A stretch of 64,000 bases of DNA from NCBI RefSeq assembly GCF_015689175.1, contig NZ_CP065047.1, positions 1,612,001 to 1,676,000 of the forward strand, in the 5' to 3' direction. Below, in pieces: positions 9,825 through 18,513 of the stretch. Under the pieces are notes generated by a model. The model was not told where the DNA came from. It was given only the letters and a program-made list of their open reading frames with translations, and ran no database searches. A program made the translations under genes and the position numbers. The DNA comes from Mycobacterium kubicae. GTDB taxonomy: Bacteria; Actinomycetota; Actinomycetes; Mycobacteriales; Mycobacteriaceae. The stretch's first letter is position 1; the number at the start of each line of letters is the position of its first letter.

Positions 9825-10331
9825 GTGTCCAACAAGGCCGGTGGCGCCAAGGCGGCCGCCAAGCGCGGTGGCAAACAGATCATCGCCAGCAACCGCAAGG
9901 CCCGCCACAATTACGCCGTTCTCGAGGTGTTCGAGGCCGGCATCGCGTTGCAGGGCACCGAGGTGAAGAGCCTGCGCGAGGGGCAGGCCTCGCTGGCCGA
10001 CGCGTTCGCCACCGTCGATGACGGGGAGATCTGGCTGCGCAACCTGCACATCCCGGAATATCAGCACGGCAGCTGGACGAACCACGCTCCGCGCCGCAAC
10101 CGCAAGTTGCTGCTGCATCGCCGGCAGATCGACGCGTTGATCGGCAAGATCCGGGAAGGAAACTTCGCCCTGGTGCCGCTGTCGCTGTACTTCACCGAGG
10201 GCAAGGTCAAAGTCGAGCTCGCGTTGGCCCGCGGTAAGCAGGCCCGCGACAAACGCCAGGACCTGGCGCGCCGCGACGCCCAGCGCGAAGTGCTGCGTGA
10301 GCTGGGACGCCGGGCCAAGGGCATGAGCTGA
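9825..10331 (+). CDS. smpB: SsrA-binding protein SmpB
   Basis: SmpB binds tmRNA and delivers it to stalled ribosomes for trans-translation. The 168-residue product starts at a GTG two bases after ftsX. Motifs: [33 protein letters not shown] near residues 20-52, [27 protein letters not shown], and [14 protein letters not shown] in the basic C-terminal tail that enters the mRNA channel. It is slightly longer at the N-terminus (an Ala/Lys-rich extension) than the 160-residue M. tuberculosis protein. The partner RNA, ssrA, lies 2.2 kb downstream. The frame is open upstream across ftsX but that part is a shadow. Confidence 0.96.
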   Translation: MSNKAGGAKAAAKRGGKQIIASNRKARHNYAVLEVFEAGIALQGTEVKSLREGQASLADAFATVDDGEIWLRNLHIPEYQHGSWTNHAPRRNRKLLLHRRQIDALIGKIREGNFALVPLSLYFTEGKVKVELALARGKQARDKRQDLARRDAQREVLRELGRRAKGMS

Positions 10332-10355
10332 GGATCGTCCGCCTAGTATCCGAAC

Positions 10356-11201
10356 ATGGCTGGCCGACCCGTCACCGAACTGAACAAGTCTGAGGTCCTC
10401 TCCAGCCTCTTCTCCGTCTGGGACGGAATCGATGCGATGTTGGTCGGCCTCTCCGAAGACCAGTGGCTTGCGAGCAGTCCGCTGCCGGGCTGGGACGTGA
10501 AGGCGTTGGTAGCACACATGATTGGCACGGAGTCGTTCTTGGCGGGTGTCAGTGCGCCGCAACCAGACATCGACGTGGCCGCACTCGACCACGTGCGTAA
10601 CGACATTGGCGTGATGAACGAGTGCTGGGTTCGCCACCTGCGAGAGCACTCCGGGACCGATGTGCTGGCGCGCTTCCGCGCAATAACGAGCGAGCGGCGT
10701 AATGCATTGGAGGGCATGTCGGATCGTGATTGGAACGCGGTCACTGCCACTCCAGTGGGTCCGGACAGTTACGGAAGATTCATGCGGGTAAGGGTTTTCG
10801 ACTGCTGGATGCATGAGCAAGACATCCGCGTCGCGCTCAACCGGCCGTCGTCGGACGACGACCTCGGCGTTCCGGCAGCGCAATTGGCGGTAGACGAGAT
10901 TGCGGCCACCATGGGCTTCGTCGTCGGAAAGCTCGCGAAAGTGCCCGACGGTACCCGGGTTCTGTTCGAACTGACTGGGCCACTGGCACGCGACATCCGC
11001 GTCCGCGTCAACGGGCGGGCTCAGGTGGTCGACGACTTCGGCGATCAGGGGCCGACCGCGACGATTCGGCTGGACGGACTGCAGTTCACCCGCCTCGCCG
11101 GCGGTCGTCCGATGTGCCCGGCCCGCCCACAGAACGTGGAACTCGGTGGTGACTCGGACGTTGCCCGCCAAATAGTCGGACGCCTCAACTTCGTGATCTG
11201 A
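10356..11201 (+). CDS. Mycothiol-dependent maleylpyruvate isomerase-like (MDMPI/DinB fold) protein
   Basis: Product of 281 residues corresponding to Rv3099c by position (after smpB) and length. It shows the TIGR03083/MDMPI layout: an N-terminal four-helix DinB-like metal-binding domain with LPGWDVKALVAHMIGTE (His54), and RVFDCWMHEQDIRVALNRP near residue 150, which together supply the metal ligands; a C-terminal SCP2-like domain follows with VLFELTGPLARDIRVRVNGRAQVV and ATIRLDGLQFTRLAGGR. Such proteins use mycothiol as a cofactor; the substrate here is unknown. It starts 24 bases after the smpB stop. Confidence 0.88.
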   Translation: MAGRPVTELNKSEVLSSLFSVWDGIDAMLVGLSEDQWLASSPLPGWDVKALVAHMIGTESFLAGVSAPQPDIDVAALDHVRNDIGVMNECWVRHLREHSGTDVLARFRAITSERRNALEGMSDRDWNAVTATPVGPDSYGRFMRVRVFDCWMHEQDIRVALNRPSSDDDLGVPAAQLAVDEIAATMGFVVGKLAKVPDGTRVLFELTGPLARDIRVRVNGRAQVVDDFGDQGPTATIRLDGLQFTRLAGGRPMCPARPQNVELGGDSDVARQIVGRLNFVI

Positions 11202-11382
11202 CAATCTGTTTGGCTATCTATATAGTCTGCCCCGGATTAGCGGAGACGCTCGCGTCCCGGAGTTAAGCGAGATATGTCACACCTTGGCAGCAGATGGTGT
11301 ATCGGCGCCCAGGACGGGTAGCCGAAAGACACCGGCGCGCTCGCGCCAAACAAAATCCGAAAGCCAAGGAGGCCATTTTCTT

Positions 11383-12345
11383 ATGACTGCACCAGATACG
11401 ACCAGATTGCTCGCGCAGCTACGCACTCTGCTCGATCTGACGAACACCGAAATTCAGGTAGCCGAGACTCGCGTTGCCCAGGCCCGCACCGAGGCCGTTC
11501 GCCGCGAACTTTCGCAGAACGCTTCCAACGGTCGGGACCGCGCTGAGGCCATCGAGACGGCCATTCGTGAGCTGGGCGGCTACCCCGACGTGATCGGCCC
11601 CTTCCTGGGCCGCGCCGCTGCGGCGGTGAAGGCCCTCACCGAGCAGGCCGCACCGTTCGACGAGGCGCTGCTGGGTGACCTCGCGCTTGAGGACCAGCTG
11701 CTGGACCGCGCGCGCTACACCAAGGCTTTGGCCGTTGCTGCCAAGCGTCAGGACATCGTCGAGCTGGCCGAGCGCCTGATCACCGCCCACTCGGCGACCG
11801 TCGACTGGCTCACCACCGTGCTTGCCGAGGACGCCCTGGGCGGCCCGGCTGCGCTGCGTCGCACCCCGCTGCAGGCTGCCGCCGGCACCGCGGTCAAGCT
11901 GGTCAACCTGCCCGTGTCGTGGTCGGCACGTGGTGTGGACCGGGCAGTCGATGCCCTCCGCTCGACCGGTCCGGCGTTGAACGACCTGGTCAAGCGTGGC
12001 GGCAACGCCAGCGAGATCGCCGCGAAGGCGCTTTCCGCTTCGCAGAGTGCTGCCCTGCGTGCCGCGGAGCGGGTCACCCGCTCGGAGGGCGCGGACAAGG
12101 CCGCCGACGCGTTGCACTCCGGCCGCGAATCGGTCGGTGTCTTGGACGCCAAGGAACTGCCGATCCGCAACTACGACGACCTGAACATCAGCGACGCCGT
12201 GGCTGCCATCAAGGATCTGAGCAACCCGACTGACGTGCGGATCATCATCGCTTACGAAGAGGCGCACAAGAACCGGCAGCGCATCGTCTCGGCGGCGCAG
12301 ACCCGCGTTGCTGCCATCGCCCAAGAGGTCGTCGGCATCAACTAG
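11383..12345 (+). CDS. Ferritin-like domain protein with C-terminal YDDL/EEAHKNR motif
   Basis: Product of 320 residues. A near-perfect ribosome binding site AAGGAGG (11366-11372) sits 10 bases before the ATG at 11383, and the codons are strongly biased to GC-ending ones, so expression is probably high. Residues about 5-165 look like a ferritin-like helical bundle with regularly spaced Glu and His (LTNTEIQVAETRVAQARTE, AIETAIRELGGYPDVIGPF, LALEDQLLDRARY). A middle Ala/Ser-rich region of amphipathic helices follows. The C-terminus (LPIRNYDDLNISDAV, IIIAYEEAHKNRQRIV) resembles the short tail domain of mycobacterial lipid-droplet/granule-associated proteins (DUF8129-like). Iron handling or a carotenoid/lipid-associated role are possibilities; neither is proven. 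Between Rv3099c-like and ssrA in the map, where I recall no gene in M. tuberculosis. Confidence 0.85.
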   Translation: MTAPDTTRLLAQLRTLLDLTNTEIQVAETRVAQARTEAVRRELSQNASNGRDRAEAIETAIRELGGYPDVIGPFLGRAAAAVKALTEQAAPFDEALLGDLALEDQLLDRARYTKALAVAAKRQDIVELAERLITAHSATVDWLTTVLAEDALGGPAALRRTPLQAAAGTAVKLVNLPVSWSARGVDRAVDALRSTGPALNDLVKRGGNASEIAAKALSASQSAALRAAERVTRSEGADKAADALHSGRESVGVLDAKELPIRNYDDLNISDAVAAIKDLSNPTDVRIIIAYEEAHKNRQRIVSAAQTRVAAIAQEVVGIN

Positions 12346-12356
12346 TCGCTCGCGCC

Positions 12357-12412
12357 GAGTGTGGGCCATGGGTATGGCGAAGGCCAGGTTTTCGTCCATA
12401 ACCCCCACACTC
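12357..12412 (+). repeat. 9-bp inverted repeat after the ferritin-like gene
   Basis: GAGTGTGGG at 12357-12365 and CCCACACTC at 12404-12412 are perfect inverted copies 38 bases apart, just after the stop at 12345. They could form a long-loop hairpin ahead of the main terminator at 12424. Confidence 0.4.
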
Positions 12413-12423
12413 AACGGCTTGAC

Positions 12424-12457
12424 CCGAGTGCCCCCGGTCGTGACCGGGGGCACTCGG
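12424..12457 (+). terminator. Strong hairpin, probable Rho-independent type terminator without U tract
   Basis: Arms 12424-12439 (CCGAGTGCCCCCGGTC) and 12442-12457 (GACCGGGGGCACTCGG) are perfect 16-base inverted complements separated by two bases; the apical base pairs would open to give a small loop. It lies 79 bases after the ferritin-like stop and 82 bases before the tmRNA 5' end. There is no run of T afterwards, as is common for mycobacterial hairpin terminators. Confidence 0.7.
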
Positions 12458-12538
12458 CCGTCGGGAAGCTAGTTGCGTTGCCAGCTGTTGGTAGGGGCGT
12501 AACATGGATTGTCCCGCTGGAAATCGGCGGGGATGCGA

Positions 12539-12906
12539 GGGGCTGAACGGTTTCGACTTCGCGCATCGAATCAAGGGAAGCGTGCCGGTGCAGGCAAGAG
12601 ACCACCGTAAGCGTCGTTGCAACCAATTAAGCGCCGAGAACACTCAGCGCGACTTCGCTCTCGCTGCCTAAGCGACAGCAAGTCCGTCAGACCGGGAACG
12701 CCCTCGACCCGGACCCTGGCGTCATCAAGAGGGATCAACCGATGAGTTCGGTCGCGGGACTTATCGGGACACTCACAGCGACTGGGATCGTCATCCTGGC
12801 TTGTTCGCGTGACCAGGAGATCCGAGCAGAGGCATAGCGGACTGCGCACGGAGAAGTCTTGAGGGAATGCCGTAGGACCCGGGTTCGATTCCCGGCAGCT
12901 CCACCA
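12539..12906 (+). ncRNA. ssrA: Transfer-messenger RNA (tmRNA, 10Sa RNA)
   Basis: The RNA rescues stalled ribosomes with SmpB. The tRNA-like ends are clear: GGGGCUG at 12539-12545 pairs with CAGCUCC before A-CCA at the 3' end, and includes the G3-U70 pair that specifies alanine. The T arm GGGUUCGAUUCCC and the encoded CCA end at 12906, giving 368 nt. The 5' segment has the usual GGUUUCGAC. The tag reading frame resumes at GCC 12633 and reads AENTQRDFALAA before TAA 12669-12671; the C-terminal ALAA is the ClpXP/ClpC recognition end. From memory the M. tuberculosis tag is ADSHQRDYALAA, so the middle of the tag differs here. Confidence 0.97.
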
Positions 12907-13213
12907 TTGACCAGTCGGTTGGCGACCGCCGTTCGTGAGTACTCTTAGCAAACGCGGAGGTCGACGGGTCAGATGTGCGGCCCCGATCTATCGGACTAAC
13001 GTCTGATGACCGGCCGTCGCGCTAGCTTCTGTCGCGCCCGCGGATCCACAATCTGCGGCAGAGTGCGCGAGCTGGCTGATTCCGCATCGCCCACCGCTGC
13101 CGGTCATCCAACGCCCACCACGGTCCCGAATCGGACCACGGCCGACGTGTACGGCACCTGGACCCGCGCAGCGCCCAAGCCGCCGCCGAAGTCTGGCGAA
13201 TCGGGGGCCCGTA
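12907..13213. other. Intergenic region after ssrA
   Basis: About 300 bases without a convincing gene. An open frame at 13006-13242 on the plus strand (78 codons) overlaps the end of the next minus-strand gene, has no ribosome binding site and is rich in Arg/Pro/Thr in the way of frame shadows. I see no RNA gene here. Confidence 0.5.
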
Positions 13214-13846
13214 TCAGAGCTTCACTTTCGCCCCATCGCTGAAGACCGAATCGTGTAGCTCTACCGCCTTAAACGTTGTGCCGGGTGGGACGTCGAACGG
13301 CACGAGAACGGTGACGGTGAACCCGGGGTTCATATCGGTGAGCATGGAATTGTTGTCGCCATTCTCGCTGCGGTTCATTTCCAATGCCGCCATCGAGTCG
13401 GCGGCGTACTCCTTGCCGGCGGTGTCGACGAGCTTTTGATTCTGCACGAAGAACGATTGAGGTTGCTGGCCAATGTTGGTCACGGTCATGGTGAGTATGA
13501 CGAACTCCCCTCGCGCCGTTGATAAGCCCTCTTGTTTGGAGGTGCGGACGTTCTTCACGACGAACGCGAACTTGCCGTCTCTAACTTCCTGACCGACATT
13601 CGCGGTGGTGGCGTCAGTCGCGTGGTGATTGCTGTTAACAGATGAGCCAACAGCGAGGATCAAGACACCGCATCCGCCGAAGAACAACACCACCACCGCA
13701 AGCAGGACCCAGGGCCACACGTGCCGTTTACGAGGCGGCTGCGCAGGAGGCGGTGGAGTGGCCGTCCAGTGGTTGCCGTCCCAGTAGCGTGTACCGGGCG
13801 CTCCGGTTGGGTCGGGATACCAGCCTGGCGGCGTCGCTTGGGTCAT
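13214..13846 (-). CDS. DUF2510 membrane protein with extracellular DUF4352/MPT63-like domain
   Basis: Product of 210 residues from the ATG at 13846. The start MTQATPPGWYPDPTGAPGTRYWDG is the DUF2510 motif (PGWYPDP...RYWDG..W), a cytoplasmic element common in actinobacteria. A membrane helix follows at about residues 42-67 (VWPWVLLAVVVLFFGGCGVLILAV), then an extracellular immunoglobulin-like domain of the DUF4352/MPT63 type: GKFAFVVKNVRTSK, RGEFVILTMTVTNIGQQPQSF, VDTAGKEYAAD, and a C-terminal PFDVPPGTTFKAVELHDS. Proteins of this layout are secreted-domain carriers of unknown function, possibly ligand- or protein-binding. The frame extends 14 codons upstream to 13888, but the DUF2510 start supports 13846. 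Confidence 0.85.
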   Translation of the reverse strand: MTQATPPGWYPDPTGAPGTRYWDGNHWTATPPPPAQPPRKRHVWPWVLLAVVVLFFGGCGVLILAVGSSVNSNHHATDATTANVGQEVRDGKFAFVVKNVRTSKQEGLSTARGEFVILTMTVTNIGQQPQSFFVQNQKLVDTAGKEYAADSMAALEMNRSENGDNNSMLTDMNPGFTVTVLVPFDVPPGTTFKAVELHDSVFSDGAKVKL

Positions 13847-14013
13847 AATCCACGCACCATACTTGGGGCGTGAATTCTGCGGAGCCAAATTAAGGGCTGG
13901 GGTACCTTCTTCCCACGTTGCCGGCTAATCACTTTGAGGCTTCGACGCCATCACCTCCGCGCGATTGCGGCCCCAACCTCCGCGCGGGGCGGTAGCGCGC
14001 TTCTCGTGTTCGC

Positions 14014-14373
14014 CTAACCAAGGTGGCCTGGCTCATCGGGGAGCACAGTATCCGGCGTCACCGGATAGGTCTCGTCAGACTGAATCCGGTCACCAACCCA
14101 GCCGCCCGGATAGTAGGTGCAGTGGCTGGAATAGCTGCCGCTAGAGCAACTGGATGATGCATTGACGTAGTGCGCCGGAACGCCGATGATCCGCTCTCGC
14201 GTCCACGAGCCGTCTGGCCGAATAGGTCCGTCACATATCTGGCGTGTTTGGGTGCCGAAGAATCCCCACGGGACGGATTCACATCCCCGCGGAAGCGCGC
14301 CAGCGGTGGGCGCGGCCAACGTCGACACGGCGAGTGCTGCCGCTGCCGACATGATGATCAACCCCCTGATCAT
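14014..14373 (-). CDS. Small secreted CDGP-motif protein
   Basis: Product of 119 residues with a ribosome binding site AAAGGGG five bases before the ATG at 14373. A signal peptide is evident at residues 1-26 (IIMSAAAALAVSTLAAPTAGA), with cleavage likely after AGA. The mature part has RQICDGPIRPDGSWTRER, the CDGP motif found in a family of small exported mycobacterial proteins, and four to five Cys (CESVPW, ICDGP, SSCSSG, HCTYY) that could form disulfides. It ends in Pro-rich DTVLPDEPGHLG. Function unknown. Confidence 0.83.
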   Translation of the reverse strand: MIRGLIIMSAAAALAVSTLAAPTAGALPRGCESVPWGFFGTQTRQICDGPIRPDGSWTRERIIGVPAHYVNASSSCSSGSYSSHCTYYPGGWVGDRIQSDETYPVTPDTVLPDEPGHLG

Positions 14374-15145
14374 GATTTCCCCTTTAGTCGAGCGTCTTGT
14401 CTACGAAACGTTACGCGCGGTCGCGTTTGCTAGTGAGCGAATCAGACGCACGTTTTGCAGCCACAGACCAACTGAAGTTACTGCTGTTTCAGCTGTTGCT
14501 GGGGTTAATTCATGGGGTTGGTGAGGGCCGATAGCGATATCGTGTCTTGGTTGCTGAGGCTGCGTCTCACGCGCTAATCGCCGTACGCGCGTCGTTCACC
14601 GCAGGGTGCCCGGGCGCAGATCGTGCTTGGTGGTCATGAATGCCCGTCATCGATGAGCGATCGTCGGAAAGCTGCGCGGCATCCAATCGGTGACATGTCC
14701 TCTCGCATCCGATTCCCACATAAAATGGTCCCAGGGCCAGAGCAGTCGGCGGCGGTTCATCACCCGGGGGATCCCGTTCTACGCAATGTTGTTCTAAAAG
14801 GTTAGAGTCGTCGGTCTGTGCCGAGCCGCGCTGAATGCCGCGAAACCGGGCGCCGCGCCTACAATCCTCGCGTGGCGTAAGCGCGATTAGCCATCGGGGG
14901 CCTCCTTCTCGTCGTGCGTTGACTTCCTGCATCTGCACCCGCACGCCCTTGGGTCCGCGGCGCCACGTTCCGAAGGCAACTCAGCGCTCGTCCACCGTTT
15001 TCCCTCGCGCGACTCGGCCTTCTGACTCGAAACACGCGATTTTGGGTAAAGCTTCCCCAAGCCGGCTGAACCGCAATCATTAGGGCCGGCCAACCACCCG
15101 CGCGGGGACACCACTATGCGCGCCGCCGAGAGACGGAGTCACGAC
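14374..15145. other. Long intergenic region
   Basis: About 770 bases with no gene that I can support. A minus-strand open frame at 14567-14944 (125 codons) has no ribosome binding site, no recognisable motif and poor codon bias. The region is less GC-rich in its first half than the core genes. No tRNA-like fold or strong hairpin was found. Confidence 0.45.
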
Positions 15146-17281
15146 ATGCATCGCCCCGACACGATGATCGAGATTCACCGCGAACGCGTGCAGGACCAGA
15201 CGGTCGAGATGTTCAGCGGCGACAAGTACACCGAGTCCGTCGACGGGACCGGTTACTCCGCGACCGCCACCCTCGACGTCACGCTGGATCGCGTCTGGTT
15301 CGTCCTCGATTCTCATCAACGCTTGTGGCAGGAGGAGACCGACGGTGAGCGCCGCGATCCACTGCGGCACTTCGCGATCGACCTGGTGATCTTCGATTCG
15401 AAGATCGTGATCGATGCGGTGACCTGTATCCCGCTGGTGTCGCTGCCCCCGGCGACGGTCACGATCCCCGACGGTCCGCGTGCCGGGGAATCGCGCGAGA
15501 TCCCGTACAACGAGATTCCGCTGTTCGGGCGGTTGACGATTCACGACCAGCTTGAGCCCCACCAAATCGAGCAGGGCAAGGAGACGATCGCACTCAACTT
15601 CACTGCCCAGGATGCTCCTACGCTGGTCGCCACACCCTTGACCGACCAGTACACCGGGTGGCTGTTCGGCCCGCACGTCGAACGCCGTGACGATGGGGTC
15701 ACCGTCTTCGCCGGACAAGACCCCCGAGTCAGCTGGGAACTCGACTACGCCGAGGCCTACTGGATCACCCACAGCATCGCTGGGGAGCTGATGGTCAATC
15801 TGGAAAAGGTCCAGCACCCCAGCATCTCCGACGACGAAGCGAGAACCAGAGTGCTCGACTCGCTTGCCGCCCAAATCGCCGATGCGGTTCGACCGCAACT
15901 GGAAGCTATGGGCGACAATGGGATTCAGCAACTACTGCCGTCGCCAGTGGACGTCGACCCTGAGGCGCAGGACGACAGCACGTTCAAGGCGCTCGACGCC
16001 ATTGTGCAGCGCTTCGACGTCGGCGGGACCACTGAAGAATCCATGGTGGTGCAGCTGCAAACACTGCGCGAGTTACCGTCGGGGGAGGAGTTGCCCGCAT
16101 CGGTGCTGGCCGAAAACCCCTGCGAGAAGACGGCTCTGGCCGTCACCGGGTGGAGCATCCTGCGCCAGGTCCGTGACACCGTGATGAAAAGCTTTGATCT
16201 GGAAGAAAGCGACTTCGACCCCGATGCGCCGTGTCTGCTGGACGGTCCGAAGACGATCAGTATTGGCGGCCAAGACCGCAGCCTCGACGCTCTAGGTGCC
16301 GATATCGTGCCGCGCAGCCAGGACGGCCGGCTGGTCATCGAGGGCACCGTGAGTGCTGAAACCAAGCTCTACGACTTCAACGCCACTTTCAAGGTGACCT
16401 ACGAAATGGGTCTCGATGACATACCCCGTGACCCGAAGGGAAAGGAGTTGGTGCGCGACGAGGTCGATACCATCGAGCTTCTCGAAGAGACGCTGAACCT
16501 CGCCGGCCTCAAGAAGCGCGCCCGTCAAATCACCAACGAAGAGTACGAAGCGGAAGTCAAGCGCGTCAGCGAGCGATTCGATCAGCTGCCGAGAACGGTG
16601 GGGGTGCGGCCGACGCAGACCTCTGAGCCGGAGGTGAACGCGGACTTCAGTCTGACCGCAGGCGGCAAAGTCGCTACGGCTGCCGGCGCGGCGGCTGTCG
16701 TCGGTTTGCTTGCGCTGCCGGTGACTTGGGTTGCGGGGGCGGCCGGCGTCGGGGCTGCCGGTGCGGGGGGTCTGCTGACCCTGGCGATCGCGCAGTACAT
16801 CACCACCGTGTTGACCCTTGACTGGTTCGGCACCGGGCTCGGCTCGCGTCAGGTCAAGAAATCGCTGAACGACCAACCTGAGGGCACCTCGCTTCCTCCG
16901 GTCGGCATGCCGGTCGAGGTGGATCTCAACCGTCAGCGCCTCGCGGTCTACTTCCGTCCGGTGCCGGCGAAGCTGTGGGTTGACCGCGTCGTGGTGCAGG
17001 CGGACGAAGAAGAAGAGGCCGACCGCAACGACATTCGGGTGGTCGGTGGACGGTGGCCCACCGATGGCCATCCATGGAAGCTTTCGCACGACGATGCGGT
17101 GTTGTTCGTCGACTCCGACGAACTGCAGCTGCTCGTGGCCCCAAAGAGCCTGCGCGGCCAAGAATTACCGATCACTGTTGCCACGGAAGACGGCGGGCGA
17201 CGCCGATTGCAAGTGGAGGGCGACCCCGACGCGCTGCTCGAGCTTCAGGAGCGCTCGAGGCCTGACGATGAGGGCGACTGA
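15146..17281 (+). CDS. Large orphan protein with a central hydrophobic hairpin
   Basis: Product of 711 residues. I chose the ATG at 15146 because GGAG (15135-15138) sits seven bases ahead; an ATG at 15116 lacks this. I do not recognise the family. The N-terminal ~420 residues are acidic and probably beta-rich, with two similar-looking sections: one ends in IPLVSLPPATVTIPDG, another reads WSILRQVRDTVMKSFDLEESDFDPDAPCLLDGPKTI. Residues about 505-560 are Gly/Ala-rich and hydrophobic (VATAAGAAAVVGLLALPVTWVAGAAGVG, then LLTLAIAQYITTVLTLDW), which could be a membrane hairpin. The C-terminal ~130 residues are again soluble and acidic. No signal peptide. It stands alone between the secreted islet and a methyltransferase, so context gives no function. 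A lipid-binding (TULIP-like) fold is a weak guess. Confidence 0.82.
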   Translation: MHRPDTMIEIHRERVQDQTVEMFSGDKYTESVDGTGYSATATLDVTLDRVWFVLDSHQRLWQEETDGERRDPLRHFAIDLVIFDSKIVIDAVTCIPLVSLPPATVTIPDGPRAGESREIPYNEIPLFGRLTIHDQLEPHQIEQGKETIALNFTAQDAPTLVATPLTDQYTGWLFGPHVERRDDGVTVFAGQDPRVSWELDYAEAYWITHSIAGELMVNLEKVQHPSISDDEARTRVLDSLAAQIADAVRPQLEAMGDNGIQQLLPSPVDVDPEAQDDSTFKALDAIVQRFDVGGTTEESMVVQLQTLRELPSGEELPASVLAENPCEKTALAVTGWSILRQVRDTVMKSFDLEESDFDPDAPCLLDGPKTISIGGQDRSLDALGADIVPRSQDGRLVIEGTVSAETKLYDFNATFKVTYEMGLDDIPRDPKGKELVRDEVDTIELLEETLNLAGLKKRARQITNEEYEAEVKRVSERFDQLPRTVGVRPTQTSEPEVNADFSLTAGGKVATAAGAAAVVGLLALPVTWVAGAAGVGAAGAGGLLTLAIAQYITTVLTLDWFGTGLGSRQVKKSLNDQPEGTSLPPVGMPVEVDLNRQRLAVYFRPVPAKLWVDRVVVQADEEEEADRNDIRVVGGRWPTDGHPWKLSHDDAVLFVDSDELQLLVAPKSLRGQELPITVATEDGGRRRLQVEGDPDALLELQERSRPDDEGD

Positions 17282-17318
17282 GCGAATCGCGCGGCTCACT
17301 GTAAAGCAGCTTTTGCAG

Positions 17319-18338
17319 CTAGCGTCGACAGACGGTCGCCTCGATAGCGCAGTACATGCCCGAGCCCGAAGTGATCCGATCCAGGGTGAAGCCGCCCTCG
17401 TCGAGGAGTCGTCGCCACTGCGACTCGGTGCGCTCGCGACCCCCGAGCATCGTCATCATGGTGAAGTCGACGATCTTGGCGGCATGCGGTGCGTCGTCCT
17501 CCGGCACCACCAACTCGAATAGGAGCAGATGAGCGCCTGGGTTGGCAGCGCCGCCGATAGCGTTCAAGATGCGCAGCGCCGAGGCGTCGTCCCAGTCGTG
17601 CAGGACGGCCGACAGCACGTAGATGTCGGCAGCGGGAACGCTGTCGAAGAAATTTCCACTGACGGTGGTAGTTCGGTCGGCGAGTCCGGCTGCAGCCAGT
17701 TTCGCGGTGGCTGCCGCGACGACGCTGGGCGTGTCGAACACGATGCCGCGTCGGCCGGGAAGCCGGCGCAGGATTTCCGCGAGCAGGGTGCCGTCGGCGC
17801 CGCCGATGTCGGCGATCGTGTCTCCGCTCGGAAACTCAAGCCGGTCCAGTAGGTCGCCGCGGCCGCCCGTAGTGAAGCCTGCCATAGCGGCGTTCTGCAA
17901 CTCGGCAAGACCTTCGGTGGCGTTGATCCAGTCGAAGAACGGTTGGCCGAGATATTCGGTGGCGGCTGCGTCGCCGGTGCGTACGGTATGCAGCAGGCGG
18001 CTGAATGGCGCGTAGTCGGTTCGCATGAGGTAGCGCGCAACGTCGCGCATCGAATCGGCCGGACCATCGGCGAGTGTGCGGCCCAGTTCGGTGAGCTCCA
18101 CGTCGCGGCCTGACGTGTGGAACACGCCCAGCGGTACGAGAAACCGGATGAGCCGTTCGAGCGCATCAGCGTTCGCGCCGACACTGGTTGCGAGGTCGTC
18201 GACACGCCGCGGGCCCTGCAGCAACACGGTGGCGATGTCCAGTTCTGCCACAACGTACAGAGCCTGGGACACCTCGAAACCGGCGAGCAATTGGTGCATC
18301 TGGGCGGCAGCAGGGGCGATCTGTGGATCAGCAGTCAT
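17319..18338 (-). CDS. SAM-dependent O-methyltransferase, class 2 (hydroxyneurosporene/plant OMT-like)
   Basis: Product of 339 residues. The N-terminal dimerisation/winged helix part has LLAGFEVSQALYVVAELDIATVLLQGPRRVDDLA and a winged helix up to about residue 100. The catalytic half carries the SAM-binding glycine loop TIADIGGADGTLLAEILRRLPGRRGIVFD near residues 170-198, GNFFDSVPAADIYVLSAVLHDWDD near 228-252 with the catalytic His of this family (LHDWDD), and LLLFELVVPEDD. Substrate is unknown; such enzymes methylate phenols or polyketides. It lies between the orphan 711-residue gene and a secreted protease, all on their own transcription units. Confidence 0.92.
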   Translation of the reverse strand: MTADPQIAPAAAQMHQLLAGFEVSQALYVVAELDIATVLLQGPRRVDDLATSVGANADALERLIRFLVPLGVFHTSGRDVELTELGRTLADGPADSMRDVARYLMRTDYAPFSRLLHTVRTGDAAATEYLGQPFFDWINATEGLAELQNAAMAGFTTGGRGDLLDRLEFPSGDTIADIGGADGTLLAEILRRLPGRRGIVFDTPSVVAAATAKLAAAGLADRTTTVSGNFFDSVPAADIYVLSAVLHDWDDASALRILNAIGGAANPGAHLLLFELVVPEDDAPHAAKIVDFTMMTMLGGRERTESQWRRLLDEGGFTLDRITSGSGMYCAIEATVCRR

Positions 18339-18513
18339 GTCTCGATGCAGCCTTTCTGGGGGCGATGATCGTTGATGCTTCGCCCATAGAGACGTATTGG
18401 GCTACGAAACGGATGCCGTTACTCGCGTCACAGCGATTGGGTCAGGCAGCCCGGCTGGCGAGTCAGTGACAGCGCCAAAAGTAAGTCGTCTCCAGGTTCA
18501 CGCGCGGCGCAGC

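Noticed and set aside
9807-11204. 465-codon minus-strand open frame opposite smpB and the isomerase gene
   Set aside because: It overlaps two well supported plus-strand genes and has no recognisable motif.
12850-12906. tRNA-like 3' end with GGTTCGATTCC and CCA
   Set aside because: It is the T arm and acceptor end of tmRNA, not a separate tRNA gene.
13006-13242. 78-codon frame after ssrA
   Set aside because: No ribosome binding site, overlaps the end of the DUF2510 gene and lacks any recognisable feature.
14567-14944. 125-codon minus-strand frame in the gap before the 711-residue gene
   Set aside because: No start signal or domain, and codon use does not resemble coding sequence.
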